Positions 36,772 through 46,800 are shown, numbered from the stretch's first letter. The stretch: 64,000 nt of DNA from Yoonia sediminilitoris (GCF_003058085.1 NZ_QBUD01000001.1:434001-498000), one strand, 5' to 3'. Notes: generated by a model from the letters alone, not told the origin. Program-made: numbers and translations.

Positions 36772-37635
36772 TCAGAGCGTGTTGACGGGGATTTTGAAGT
36801 AGCTTGTCCCGTTGTCTTCGGGTTCGGGCAGATTGCCTGCCCGCATGTTCGTTTGGATCGACGGCAGGATAAGCTTTGGCATTCCCAATTTCGCGTCGCG
36901 TTCTGTACGCATTGTGACGAATTCCTCGATAGGTTTGCCTGCTCCAACATGGACATTCAGTGCCTTTTGTTCGCCGACCGTTGTTTCCCAAGCGAATTCA
37001 TCGCGACCGGGGGCCTTGTAGTCATGACCGACAAAAATTCGGGTATCATCTGGCAGCGAAAGGATCTTCTGGATCGAATGAAAGAGGTCTTCGGCTGATC
37101 CACCGGGGAAATCGCAGCGTGCTGTCCCGAAATCGGGCATAAACAAAGTATCGCCGACAAATGCGGCGTCGCCAATGACATAAGTCAAACAGGCAGGCGT
37201 ATGGCCGGGCGTGTGCATCACGTCACAACGCAGCTGTCCGATATGAATACTGTCGCCATCGTCAAACAGAGCGTCGAACTGCGATCCGTCGCGCTGGAAT
37301 TCGGTCCCTTCGTTGAAGACTTTGCCGAATGTGTCCTGCACGATGGTGATATTTGCGCCAATCCCGATCTTGCCGCCCAACCGTTCCTGCAAGTAGGGCG
37401 CGGCAGACAGATGGTCAGCATGCACATGGCTTTCTAATATCCATGCAACCTGCAGGTCTTTTTCAGTGATCCAGTCGATTATCGCATCGGCGGACGATGT
37501 ATCTGTCCGTCCGGACGCAGGGTCATAATCCAGAACGCTGTCAACGATCGCACATGACCGACCGGAGGGGTCCTGCACAACATAGGATACTGTATTGGTC
37601 GCCGCATCGAAAAAAGCTTTTACGTGGGGTGTCAT
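36772..37635 (-). CDS. Metallo-beta-lactamase-fold hydrolase (persulfide dioxygenase / Blh type)
   Basis: This 287-residue protein has the metal-binding set HVHADH, then HTPGH, then FVGDTLF and FVGHDY. It resembles the ETHE1/Blh group, which oxidises glutathione persulfide to sulfite with one iron. The Blh of Agrobacterium and Xylella carries an extra DUF442 domain that is a separate gene here. First gene of the leftward cluster, divergent from a BigR-like repressor with a palindromic operator between them. Confidence 0.9.
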   Translation of the reverse strand: MTPHVKAFFDAATNTVSYVVQDPSGRSCAIVDSVLDYDPASGRTDTSSADAIIDWITEKDLQVAWILESHVHADHLSAAPYLQERLGGKIGIGANITIVQDTFGKVFNEGTEFQRDGSQFDALFDDGDSIHIGQLRCDVMHTPGHTPACLTYVIGDAAFVGDTLFMPDFGTARCDFPGGSAEDLFHSIQKILSLPDDTRIFVGHDYKAPGRDEFAWETTVGEQKALNVHVGAGKPIEEFVTMRTERDAKLGMPKLILPSIQTNMRAGNLPEPEDNGTSYFKIPVNTL

Positions 37636-37673
37636 ATCGATTCTCCTTTGCTGGACATAATAGACGTTGTGTG

Positions 37674-37697
37674 ATACATTTCAAGAATGGAATGTAT
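37674..37697. promoter_or_regulatory. Candidate operator of the BigR-like repressor
   Basis: ATACATT and AATGTAT form a perfect 7-bp inverted repeat with a 10-base spacer, in the middle of the divergent promoter region. It includes ATTT-N8-GAAT, one mismatch from the ATTC-N8-GAAT site I recall for the related SqrR repressor. It spans an alternative upstream start codon (37692), which supports the downstream start for the repressor. Confidence 0.65.
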
Positions 37698-37718
37698 AAA
37701 ATTAGTTTGGCGACCGAC

Positions 37719-38036
37719 ATGTCAGTAAAAACCAAAATACTTGCAGACCCAATGGACGCAGCCGCACAGGACGCCGCTGCCTTGATGAAGGCGCTATCGA
37801 ATCCGGGTCGCTTGCGGATTCTTTGTGCGCTGGTGCCGGGGCAGGTGTCGGTCGGTGAACTGGAAAAAACACTGGATGCCAGCCAGTCCTATGTCTCTGG
37901 TCAGCTTTTGCGGCTGCGCAACGAGGGACTTGTCACATGTGAACGCGAGGGGCGCAGCCAACTATATTCGCTGGCTGACCCGCGCGTGCGCCCGATCCTT
38001 GAACGTATCTACGAGGTATTCTGTCCTGACACTTAG
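37719..38036 (+). CDS. bigR: BigR/SqrR-like ArsR-family persulfide-responsive repressor
   Basis: This 105-residue winged-helix protein has LMKALSNPGRLRILCALV and the recognition helix SQSYVSGQLLRLR. Cys36 and Cys102 occupy the positions of the dithiol pair that forms a disulfide or tetrasulfide link in BigR/SqrR; Cys74 is extra. It should repress the divergent hydrolase/YeeE cluster and be released by persulfides. ATG 37719 is preferred over 37692 because the latter lies in the palindrome. It is convergent with the acyl-CoA dehydrogenase gene, with 4 bases of overlap. Confidence 0.88.
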   Translation: MSVKTKILADPMDAAAQDAAALMKALSNPGRLRILCALVPGQVSVGELEKTLDASQSYVSGQLLRLRNEGLVTCEREGRSQLYSLADPRVRPILERIYEVFCPDT

Positions 38037-39268
38037 CCCACAGGCGCGTTCTGACCTTGCGTATATGGCTTGAGTTCCGCCCGTGCCACCTGTCTGCGGT
38101 GAACGGCATCGGGGCCGTCAGCCAAACGCAATGTGCGTGTGTTAGTCCACATATGGGCGAGCGGGGTGTCTTGTGAAACGCCTGCCGCACCATGCATCTG
38201 CACGGCCTGATCGATGATCTCGAGAGCGATTTGCGGGGCAACCACCTTGATCTGGCTGATCCAGGGGGCCGCCGCTTTCTTGTCGCCCTGATCCATCATC
38301 CACGCTGCCTTGAGGCACAGCAGACGCGCCTGTTCGATCTTCATGCGGCTTTCCGCGATGATGTCGAAATTCTCACCCAACTGCGACAGCGGCTTGCCGA
38401 AGGCGGTCCGGCTGACCGACCGTTCGCACATCAGTTGCAGCGCATATTCTGCCGACCCGATCGCGCGCATGCAGTGATGAATCCGGCCCGGCCCAAGCCG
38501 CCCTTGCGCGATCTCGAAGCCCTTGCCTTCGCCCACCAGCAGATTTTCGACAGGCACGCGCACATCTTTGAACCGGAAATGGAAATGCCCGTGGGGCGCG
38601 TCATCATGGCCGTAGACCTGCATCGGGCGCAGCTTTTCGATCCCGGCGGTGTCGGCGGGCACAACAATCATCGAATGCTGCTCGTGTCTTGGTGCATCCG
38701 CGTTGGTGCGCACCATGATGATATAGACAGCGCAGCGCGGATCACCCGCACCGGTGGCCCACCATTTTTCGCCGTTCAGCACATAATGATCGCCGTCGCG
38801 CACGCAGGACATCGAGATGTTGGTCGCATCGGAGCTGGCGACCTGTGGTTCGGTCATCAGATAGGCCGAGCGGATGTCACCCGCCATCAAGGGCGCCAAC
38901 CACTGATCTTTCATGGCTTGGGTGCCGTAACGGGAAAACACTTCCATATTGCCGGTGTCGGGCGCGTTGCAGTTGAAAACCTCTGCCGCCAAATGGGATT
39001 TGCCCATTTCTTCGGCCAGATAGGCATATTCTACGGTATTGAGGGCAGGCCCTTCACGGAAGGTGTCCCAGAAATTCCATAGTTTGCGGTCCTTCGCCTT
39101 TTGCTTGAGCCCTTCCAGAATTTCGGTCTGGCGCGGCGTGAAGGTCCAGCGGTCGCCAATAGGCACCTCGGCCAGAAATTCGCTGTCCAATGGTGCGATT
39201 TCATGCGCGATCATATCCTTGACCGCAGCCAATACCGGCATGAGCCGTTCAGTTTGTCCTAGATCCAT
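38033..39268 (-). CDS. Acyl-CoA dehydrogenase family protein
   Basis: This 411-residue flavoenzyme has acyl-CoA dehydrogenase blocks: YLMTEPQVASSDATNIS, LNGEKWWATGAGDPRC, RTAFGKPLSQ and the C-terminal VQMHGAAGVSQDTPLAH. The RIHHCMRAIG segment and overall layout resemble the ACAD10/11 group, which includes long-chain and 4-hydroxyacyl substrates. It introduces the trans-2 double bond in beta-oxidation-type reactions with FAD. No other beta-oxidation gene is adjacent. The start at MDLGQTE follows a GGAGAG site. Confidence 0.92.
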   Translation of the reverse strand: MDLGQTERLMPVLAAVKDMIAHEIAPLDSEFLAEVPIGDRWTFTPRQTEILEGLKQKAKDRKLWNFWDTFREGPALNTVEYAYLAEEMGKSHLAAEVFNCNAPDTGNMEVFSRYGTQAMKDQWLAPLMAGDIRSAYLMTEPQVASSDATNISMSCVRDGDHYVLNGEKWWATGAGDPRCAVYIIMVRTNADAPRHEQHSMIVVPADTAGIEKLRPMQVYGHDDAPHGHFHFRFKDVRVPVENLLVGEGKGFEIAQGRLGPGRIHHCMRAIGSAEYALQLMCERSVSRTAFGKPLSQLGENFDIIAESRMKIEQARLLCLKAAWMMDQGDKKAAAPWISQIKVVAPQIALEIIDQAVQMHGAAGVSQDTPLAHMWTNTRTLRLADGPDAVHRRQVARAELKPYTQGQNAPVG

Positions 39269-39341
39269 TGTCCCGCTCTCCTCCGCGCGTTTTGTTGTGC
39301 ATGGTGGCAGGACAGCGCGCGGTGTCAATCGCAAGTGGTGT

Positions 39342-39557
39342 CTAGCTCAGGATGACACCAATGATCACCGCCATCAGACCGATCATCGACACAAAGAGCG
39401 CCCCGAGGTTGATGGGCAGTATGCGGGTCACTTGAGCGCGCAGTTCCTCGTCGCTCAGGTTTGCCTTTTTGGCTTTGCGGACAGCAAGGATTGTGTAGAC
39501 GATACCGGCAAAGCCCAAAGCTGTCAGCGCGGCACCACCCCAAACGACAATTTCCAT
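39342..39557 (-). CDS. Small two-helix membrane protein
   Basis: This 71-residue protein has two hydrophobic helices (about 5-26 and 48-70) joined by a charged loop (VRKAKKANLSDEELRAQ). No named domain is recognised. It begins 100 bases from gapR on the opposite strand and ends 74 bases upstream of the acyl-CoA dehydrogenase gene. Function unknown; coding status rests on the clear membrane topology and clean start. Confidence 0.7.
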   Translation of the reverse strand: MEIVVWGGAALTALGFAGIVYTILAVRKAKKANLSDEELRAQVTRILPINLGALFVSMIGLMAVIIGVILS

Positions 39558-39656
39558 ATCCAGCCTCCGGTATTTTTGACCCGATATCGCGCGGGCTCGT
39601 CTTGCGCAAGGGTTGCGCGGGGGCTAGTGAAGGGCACACTACCGAGGAGAGCCAGA

Positions 39657-39914
39657 ATGAGCGATACAGTCACCGATTCCGTCAACGCCGCAGCCGGTGA
39701 TGAAATCCGCCAGTTTGTCGAGCGTTATGAACGGCTTGAGGCGGAAAAGAAAGATATTGCCGACGCGCAGAAAGAAGTCATGGCCGAGGCGAAAGGCCGT
39801 GGTTATGACACCAAGGTTCTGCGCAAGCTGGTGGCGATCCGCAAGCGCGATGCCAATGATCTGGCCGAAGAAGAAGCCGTTCTAGAAATGTATATGGCCG
39901 CACTTGGCATGTGA
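39657..39914 (+). CDS. gapR: Nucleoid-associated protein GapR (DUF2312)
   Basis: This 85-residue protein is the DUF2312 domain: IRQFVERYERLEAEKKDIADAQKEVMAEAKGRGYD, then KLVAIRKRD. In Caulobacter GapR binds overtwisted AT-rich DNA ahead of polymerases and aids topoisomerases. The N-terminal coiled coil is visible. ATG 39657 follows GAGGAG; the frame is open about 200 codons upstream without homology. Its 3' end nearly abuts the convergent gene at 39916. Confidence 0.96.
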   Translation: MSDTVTDSVNAAAGDEIRQFVERYERLEAEKKDIADAQKEVMAEAKGRGYDTKVLRKLVAIRKRDANDLAEEEAVLEMYMAALGM

Positions 39915-39915
39915 T

Positions 39916-40797
39916 CTACCGGAACGGCAGCATCATCTCGACACCCGGCATCTGTCGGATCAGATTGACGTCTTTGTCATAGTCTTCGGTCATCTGCGCG
40001 ATCTGGTCTGCTGACAGTTCAGGCAGATCGACGACATGTTCGGCGGTGCCTTCCAGCGCATGGGTTTCCCATATTTCGGCCATTATGTCGTGACGTTCAG
40101 CGTTCGACAGGGCGGCGGCCTTGGCGTATTGCGTTTGCAGCGCCTGCTGGCCCTTCTTGGTGATGAGTGACCCAAGCATATCCATCCCGCCGACCATTTG
40201 CACTGCATCTGGCGCGCCTGCCATGGTTTGCATGATCTGATCCCATAGCATCGGGGTATCCTCGTTGCACCAGACGGTCAGTGGCACATCGGGTACTGCC
40301 TGCCTGATCCGGCGCACAACATCGGACCATTTGATTTCTTCGGGGCGCATCAGGCCCAAAAATGCGCCAATGGACCCCGCGTCCGACCGCGTGAAAGTTT
40401 CATGCAGAAATGTTGCGGGATTGCGGATGCCCAGATACAGGCTGATCTGATCCTGCGCAAAGAGCCGCCGGAAGGCCCGCATCTTGAGCTCTGCCTGCCC
40501 GTAGAAGGTACCATTGTCAAAGATACGCTTGGGAATGCAGATAAAATTGCCGTTGCTGAGCACAAGGCGGTCCGCGTCGCCCTGCGCAAGCACGGCATCA
40601 AGCAAATCGTCGCGGGCCGTGTCCGGTATCGTGGTGTCGCCTGTAATTTGCAGCAAATCGCGTAGCACCGGCCGATACAGACTTGGCTGCGGCACGGCAA
40701 TCCGATGCCTGGCGAGTGCATCAGCATTCTTCAAAAGCGATTTGATCAGCCTGTCTTCGTCCGTGCAGTTTGCGCCGATGTGAATTGCGATCTGCAT
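39916..40797 (-). CDS. Conserved protein of unknown function
   Basis: This 293-residue protein starts MQIAIHIGANCTDEDRLIKSLLKN, and several blocks (ALARHRIAVPQPSLYRPVLRDLL, RLFAQDQISLYLGIRNPATFLHE) recall sulfotransferase-like or capsule-related proteins of roseobacters, but no P-loop motif is seen. It has no signal peptide or membrane segment. The start at 40797 is chosen because the upstream frame overlaps the permease promoter region. Its role is unknown, and the permease gene is divergent from it. Confidence 0.75.
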   Translation of the reverse strand: MQIAIHIGANCTDEDRLIKSLLKNADALARHRIAVPQPSLYRPVLRDLLQITGDTTIPDTARDDLLDAVLAQGDADRLVLSNGNFICIPKRIFDNGTFYGQAELKMRAFRRLFAQDQISLYLGIRNPATFLHETFTRSDAGSIGAFLGLMRPEEIKWSDVVRRIRQAVPDVPLTVWCNEDTPMLWDQIMQTMAGAPDAVQMVGGMDMLGSLITKKGQQALQTQYAKAAALSNAERHDIMAEIWETHALEGTAEHVVDLPELSADQIAQMTEDYDKDVNLIRQMPGVEMMLPFR

Positions 40798-40884
40798 GAT
40801 TGAGCGGGCCTTTGTTATCTGCGTCGTTAGAGCATAGTTGGATTTCTGGACAGTTAAACCGGTTTCCTTTAACCGAAGCGCAAG

Positions 40885-42540
40885 ATGTCCGAGCAAACTA
40901 GTCAGATAACCTCGCCCCGTATTGGCCGCCGCCGCATTGACCCTTGGTCTGTTGGTGCTTTGGCCATTGCTGTCGCTGTGCTGGTTCCGATTCTGGCGGT
41001 TGTCTGGTTCGCCCTGACGCCCACCGAAAACATCTGGCCGCATCTGATGCGCACAACTTTCCCCCGCTATCTGGGCAATACAGTGGTGCTGATGCTGAGT
41101 GTTGGCGCGCTAACCGCGATGATAGGGACGGGGGCGGCATGGTTGGTGGTGATGTACCGCTTTCCGGGGCGTGATCTGTTGCAGTGGGCTTTGTTGATGC
41201 CCCTTGCCGTCCCCGCCTACGTTGGGGCCTATGCGCTGGTGGATTTTCTGGAATATGCAGGCCCGTTCCAGACGGCTTTGCGCGGCACCTTTGGCTGGGA
41301 GACGTCGCGCGACTATTGGTTTCCGGCGATCCGCACCCGTGAAGCAGCGATTCTGGTGATCAGTGCCTCGCTTTATCCTTATGTCTATATTCTGTCCCGC
41401 GCGGCCTTTCGTGAACAATCAGGTGCTGCCTACGAAGTCGCGCGCGCTTTGGGGGCAGGACCGTTTGCCCGATTTTGGCGGGTTGGTTTGCCTTTGGCCC
41501 GCCCGGCCATTGCTGCGGGCGTTGCGGTTGTGATGATGGAAACCGTGAATGATTTCGGGACCGTCGATTATTTTGCCGTGCAAACGCTGACCACGGGCAT
41601 TTTTTCGGTCTGGTTGCAGGGCGGTAATCTGGGGGGGGCCGCGCAACTGGCGACATGTGTGCTGGGGTTGATCGTGGTCCTTGTCACGCTTGAAAAAATT
41701 AGCCGCCGCAAGATCAGGGTTTCAGGCAGCGCACGCGGGCAGCGCCCGGTGCAGCCGGTCCGGCTGGCAGGAGCAAGGGCCTATCTTGCCACACTGGCTT
41801 GTGCCCTGCCGCTCTTGTTGGGGTTTGTCATGCCGGTTCTGGTTTTGATCAGTCACGCATTTGACGCCGCGCAATGGGTGGCGCCGGGGTTGCGGCGTGC
41901 CTTGGCGCATACTGTTGTTGTGGCTGGCGTTGCTGCCATTCTGACCGTTCTGGGTGGTGTCTTCATGGTTTACGGCGTCCGGTTGTCCGGACGGCGTTTA
42001 CCGCGTCTGCTGATGCCCGTCACGGCAATCGGCTATGCGGCCCCCGGCGCTGTGCTGGGCTTGGGTATTCTGGTGCCTTTGGCCGCCTTTGACAATTTTG
42101 TTGCGGACACGATCGTTTGGGCGGGCTTCTCTGACCCTGGCCTGCTGTTGACCGGGAGTGCGGTCGCTCTGACGCTGGCCTATGTCGTGCGCTTTTTTGC
42201 AATCGCCCAAGGGGCTGCGGATGCTGCGTTGGGCCGCGTTTCTCCTAGTCTGCCGATGGCTGCGCGGTCATTGGGGCGGACGGCAGGAGGGACCTTGCGG
42301 GCGGTTCACATGCCGCTGATGCGGGCCTCGGTCGGGTCGGCCCTGCTGCTGGTGTTTGTCGATTGTGTCAAAGAACTGCCCGCAACATTGCTGTTGCGGC
42401 CATTCAACTACGACACGTTGGCGACGCGGGTCCATGCCAAAGCATCACTGGAAAACATAGCAGAGGCCGCGCCTGCGGCCCTCGCGATTGTTCTGGTCGG
42501 TCTGTGTGCCGTTACCCTTTTGGCACGGACAAGTCGCTAG
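40885..42540 (+). CDS. Iron(III)-type ABC transporter permease (FbpB-like), orphan
   Basis: This 551-residue inner-membrane protein consists of two fused BinI-type permease halves with about 12 membrane segments. Each half carries an EAA-like loop: EVARALGAGPFARFWRVGLPLARPA and AARSLGRTAGGTLRAVHMPLMRAS. It matches FbpB/SfuB permeases for ferric iron. The binding protein and ATPase genes are not adjacent, so partners must be encoded elsewhere. The start ATG 40885 has only a weak ribosome-binding site. Confidence 0.9.
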   Translation: MSEQTSQITSPRIGRRRIDPWSVGALAIAVAVLVPILAVVWFALTPTENIWPHLMRTTFPRYLGNTVVLMLSVGALTAMIGTGAAWLVVMYRFPGRDLLQWALLMPLAVPAYVGAYALVDFLEYAGPFQTALRGTFGWETSRDYWFPAIRTREAAILVISASLYPYVYILSRAAFREQSGAAYEVARALGAGPFARFWRVGLPLARPAIAAGVAVVMMETVNDFGTVDYFAVQTLTTGIFSVWLQGGNLGGAAQLATCVLGLIVVLVTLEKISRRKIRVSGSARGQRPVQPVRLAGARAYLATLACALPLLLGFVMPVLVLISHAFDAAQWVAPGLRRALAHTVVVAGVAAILTVLGGVFMVYGVRLSGRRLPRLLMPVTAIGYAAPGAVLGLGILVPLAAFDNFVADTIVWAGFSDPGLLLTGSAVALTLAYVVRFFAIAQGAADAALGRVSPSLPMAARSLGRTAGGTLRAVHMPLMRASVGSALLLVFVDCVKELPATLLLRPFNYDTLATRVHAKASLENIAEAAPAALAIVLVGLCAVTLLARTSR

Positions 42541-42564
42541 GGTCCTGACCCCCTACAATCGGGC

Positions 42565-42912
42565 CTATTTTTGTGGGATATCGTCGATGACTTTTACCGG
42601 ATCCGTGTCGTCGGGTTCTTCAACCGGGGCATCTGGCTCATCTGGCTCATCTGGCTCATCTGGTGTTTCGCGTGCCTCGGGCGCAGGGTCATCGCTGCCA
42701 CCACCTTTACTTGCGGCGACGGCAACACCGATCAGCAACAAGGCAACTGCTGGGACCACCCAACTGGGCATTTCAGCTGGCGGGGCCTGTTCGATGACTT
42801 CCGGCTCGCGCTCTGTGATGGCATCGGCGAGGCCACCCGCCTGCGCGGATGATACGATCATTGTGGCGGAAGCGGCAGCGAAGAAGAGGGATCTTGTTGA
42901 TATACTGGTCAT
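42565..42912 (-). CDS. Small membrane-anchored protein with acidic Asp-Glu-Pro repeats
   Basis: This 115-residue protein has a signal peptide (ATMIVSSAQA), a hydrophobic segment at about 50-66 (VVPAVALLLIGVAVAAS), and a C-terminal tail of Pro-Asp-Glu repeats encoded by a 9-bp DNA repeat. No known family is recognised. A possible upstream gene ends 7 bases before its start codon. It may be a short surface- or membrane-linked protein. Confidence 0.65.
   Translation of the reverse strand: MTSISTRSLFFAAASATMIVSSAQAGGLADAITEREPEVIEQAPPAEMPSWVVPAVALLLIGVAVAASKGGGSDDPAPEARETPDEPDEPDEPDAPVEEPDDTDPVKVIDDIPQK
42631..42663. repeat. 9-bp tandem repeat (ATCTGGCTC)
   Basis: Three full copies and part of a fourth of ATCTGGCTC encode repeated Asp-Glu-Pro on the minus strand. 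Being in multiples of three, copy-number change would lengthen or shorten the acidic tail without a frameshift. Confidence 0.8.
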
Positions 42913-43817
42913 TTTACTCTCACTTTTTGACTAAACTCACCCTATAACCCTGATGGCCGAGTTCTTTACGTTCTGTCAACCAAAAGACAATGAGCCGCTT
43001 GCCTGACCACTGGCCGTTAAAGTGAAGAGCGAATGATCGGCGATCTTTCACCGGACTGCTGGCGATGCTTGGGGTCAGACGCATATATTGTGCTGGCGCC
43101 CGACTGCCGTCATTCAGAAATACAGAAATTCTTTTTACTTCAATATGTTGCACGACGGGCGTTCGCCACATCCGACAAATCCTTTCTGCCGGCGCGCCTT
43201 GCCAATATGAACGGTTGGATCAGCTGAAATTGTATGGATTGCGGGGAACTTGCCCGCGTTAACCATGATGTAAGAAATTCTTATTATTGAAATTGTGGCG
43301 CAGACATTGCGCATTTGCGTCAAGTGACGAGTGCCAACAGAAAGCCAAGGGATGTAATTCATGCCGACGCGCAGAAGAGTGACGAAAGGCGAAAACCCAT
43401 CTGATTGTTTCTATTCTGGGGACAGGTGGGGTGAGTTGCATAATTGATGCGATTTAATGGGCAGTACGCGGCAGATTATGAAGGAAAGCTTTTCATTATT
43501 GGCATTGCCCCGCGACCGCATTGCTGAGGATTATTTACTGCTTGTTTGGTCAAGTAGTTTTGGGGGGCGTCGGTGTGTTCTCGTATTTCGTTTTCAAGGG
43601 TCTGGCTGTGAACGATATAAACAGTTTATTTCTTATAAACTTCAATGTGTTAGATCATGCCTTGCATGATGGCAGAATTTATGCACATTGCCGCCTTGGC
43701 GAAACTTTCGGCCAGATTGCATGACCGAAACATGCGCAAAATATCCTCAATCAACAATAAAAACAGCCGGTCCTATCAGGTTAAGACATGGTCTGTGTCT
43801 GTAATGGAGGCCTTCTA
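42913..43817. other. AT-richer 0.9-kb intergenic region
   Basis: The stretch between the small repeat protein and the surface-protein gene is visibly richer in A and T than its surroundings. Apart from one possible small ORF at 42920-43171 on the minus strand, only short overlapping frames with unremarkable translations occur. No RNA gene, terminator or known regulatory element was recognised. It probably holds the promoter of the large gene. Confidence 0.5.
42920..43171 (-). CDS. Possible small protein of unknown function
   Basis: An 83-codon frame (start MWRTPVVQHIEVKRIS) ends 7 bases upstream of the small membrane-protein gene, an operon-like spacing. Its composition (mixed charged and hydrophobic residues, e.g. 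FALHFNGQWSGKRLIVFWL) looks protein-like. I recognise no family and see no convincing ribosome-binding site, so it may be a gene remnant or not expressed. Confidence 0.35.
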   Translation of the reverse strand: MWRTPVVQHIEVKRISVFLNDGSRAPAQYMRLTPSIASSPVKDRRSFALHFNGQWSGKRLIVFWLTERKELGHQGYRVSLVKK

Positions 43818-46800
43818 TTGACCTATCAGATGTTTGAATTTTCCGCCCTTTCAAATGCTGATTTGGGTGGGAGTGCGCATTCTGGTCTTTCATTTGTGAT
43901 GCCAGGCTCAACGGATACGCATGCGGCGCTGTATGATAATGATTTTGGCCTGTCCGACGATCATCGAAACCAGTCGCGCGATCCCACGGGGCAAACCGGC
44001 GAGGTGCTGGTGGATGGGCTGGCTGTCGGGGGCAGCGAACAGTGGTACGCGGACAAGGTATATACCGTGCGTGGGCCTGACGGTCGTGAATATGAACTGA
44101 TCACCGTTCAGCAAGAGCACACAGGCATGGAAATCTATACCTTCAATGCCGATTTTGGTGTGCCGTCCGCGGGCATGACGCTAACCCTTGGCAGTTGTTG
44201 GGGTGCATCGAAAATTGGCTATCATAAGCTTGGTTCGGGTCCCTTGACACATGCCCCGACGGAACGGCCTCGCATTATTATCGAGGCTGAAGACATGCAC
44301 GCGCAGGGATTTCACACCGTGCAGGGTGGCAACGCCTCTGGCGGCAAGTTGGCCAAGCTGGGCTACAAGACCGGCGACCTCTTCACGGGGTTTGACGGTC
44401 CGGCGGGCACCTATGATCTGTCGGTCTTTGTGCAGGATGAAATTGACGGTCAATCGAAGCTCAATGTGATCGTCAATGCTGAGGTCGTGGGCATAATCGT
44501 ACTAGACCGCGATAGTGACGGTGGCGGCAGTAACAATGGTCAATTCTCCGAATTTGTCATCGCAGGTATAGAATTGCAGCCAGGCGATACCGTAAAGATC
44601 GCGACGGAAGGCAATTGCAGTGAATTTGTGCGTATCGACAAGCTGAAGCTACGGCAGGTCGCTGATAACCCACCGCTGCCCGGTGCCGTTTCGGGTACCT
44701 ATTTTGTTGATGAAAATCAAAACGGTATTGATGACGCAGGCGACAGTGACGTGGCCGACAAGGCCGTCTTGCTGATAGATGGCAATGGCAACGAGGTGGG
44801 GTCGACCCGCACCGATTCCAGCGGTGATTACCGTTTCAATGATGTGCCGGTGGGCGACTATCAGGTCAGGTTCGAACCATCGATGCAGCCTTTCGTTGAT
44901 CCCGATTTGGGGGACGACTCCGTCGACTCTGATGTTGTCGACGCGGCAACCGGCACGACCGCGCTCTTTGCCGTGGTCGCAAAAAAGGAAACCCGCAACA
45001 TCGATGCAGGTGTTGGTGATCTCATTGACCCGACCAATGCCAGCATTTCGGGGCGCTATTTCCGCGACGAAAACCGGGATGGGCTGGATAATGGCGGGGC
45101 CAACAACGGCTTGCAGAACATCCGTGTCAAGTTGCTCGATAGTGACGGCAAAGTCATTGCCTCTGACCGCACCGGGGCAAATGGTGATTACAGTTTCACA
45201 GGGCTGACCGCAGGCACCTACGGCGTGCGCTTTATCGACGCGCAATCGGGGCAAGCACTTGTCACGCCGCATGTGGGCGATGACGACAGCATCGACAGTG
45301 ATGCCACTTTTGCAAGCGATACCACCTCGGTCATCCTGGGGATCTCCCTTAATACGGGTGAACAGTCCATCGACAATGATGCGGGTGTTCAAAGCAAGGG
45401 CTGCGATAATCCCGACGCGATCAAACTGACCTTTGATAATCTGGAACGCGGTGATGTTCTCACCACGCTTAATCCACACGTGACCATTGGCGCGTATAAA
45501 TTCACCCACGACGGGCGCTGGCGTGATGCGGATGCGATGATCTTTGACACTGAAAACCCCAGCGGTGGTGACGATGATCTGGCCTATAATGGGCAGGGCA
45601 AGGTGCTGATTGTGTCCGAAGACGGTGATCGCAGCGACCCTGACGACAACGCCTTTGGCGGCGCGCTTGTGTTTGACTTCGCAACCCCGATGGACGTCTT
45701 TGACCTGACGGTAATCGACACCGAAGAAGGCGGCTACGTCGCGCTATATGACGCGGATGGCCAGCTGATCAAGCGGGTCGTGTTGCCCCATCTTGCCGAC
45801 GGCGAGGTGGCGCAGGTCTTGCTGGATGCCGATGGCGTCAGCCGCATGGAGGTCAAACTCGGCGGGTCCGGTGCCATTGATGATATTTGCTATGTCAAAC
45901 CTGTGTTCCCGGCCTCACTGGGTGGCTCCTATTTCACTGACGTCAACAATAATGACCTGCAGGATGGTGATGACACAGCGGTTGCAAAAACAACTGTCGC
46001 ACTTCTCCAGAATGGCGTGGTCATCGCCACCCAGACAACAGACGCGAGCGGCAACTATCTCTTTGAAACGCTCAGCCCGGGCGATGGCTACGCCGTCCGG
46101 TTCATCGATACCGGCGAAGGCAAGGTCTTTGTGAGTGCCGATGCGGGCACCGACGACACAATCGACAGTGATGTGGTTGCCGTTGATGCAAATGGCAGTG
46201 GCACCACAGACCTGATTTCGCTGATACCCGGCGAGGACAGGCGCAATGTTGATGCAGGGATCGAGGATGTGATCAACGACCCCCACACGGCATCGCTGGG
46301 TGATACAGTCTTCTTTGATGGCAACGGCAACGGCGTATTTGACGCGGGCGATGGGGTGGTCAGCGACGTCACGGTTGAGTTGCTGGATGATGCAGGTGCG
46401 GTTCTGCGGACCACCACGACCGACGGACAGGGCAACTATCTGTTCGACGGACTGGAAGCAGGTGATTATATCGTTCAGTTCACGCAAGTTGATGGTTTCG
46501 AATTCACCGCGGCAAATGTGGGTGACGATACCACGGACAGTGACGCGGATCAGGCGACCGGGCGCAGTGCAGAGATCACGCTTGCCATCGGTGAGCAGAA
46601 CAAAACAGTTGATGCTGGCCTGATCCAATCCAATGCACCGCCAATCGCTATGGATGATGAAGCCTGCGTCTGTGCGACTGAATCAAAGCTGTTTGATGTC
46701 CTCGAAAATGACAATGATCCGGATATTGGAGATACGTTGCTCATCGCACAGATTGATGGTCAGGCGGTGAATGCCGGTGATCAGTTTACGTTGGCGAGCG

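Noticed and set aside
39039..39656. Long upstream extension of the gapR frame
   Set aside because: Overlaps two opposite-strand genes; DUF2312 begins at 39657 behind a good ribosome-binding site.
42631..42663. CRISPR-like tandem repeat
   Set aside because: Units are 9 bases without spacers and encode an Asp-Glu-Pro run in frame.
43457..43724. Two overlapping frames of about 70 codons in the AT-rich gap
   Set aside because: No ribosome-binding site and unremarkable composition; neither is distinguishable from chance.
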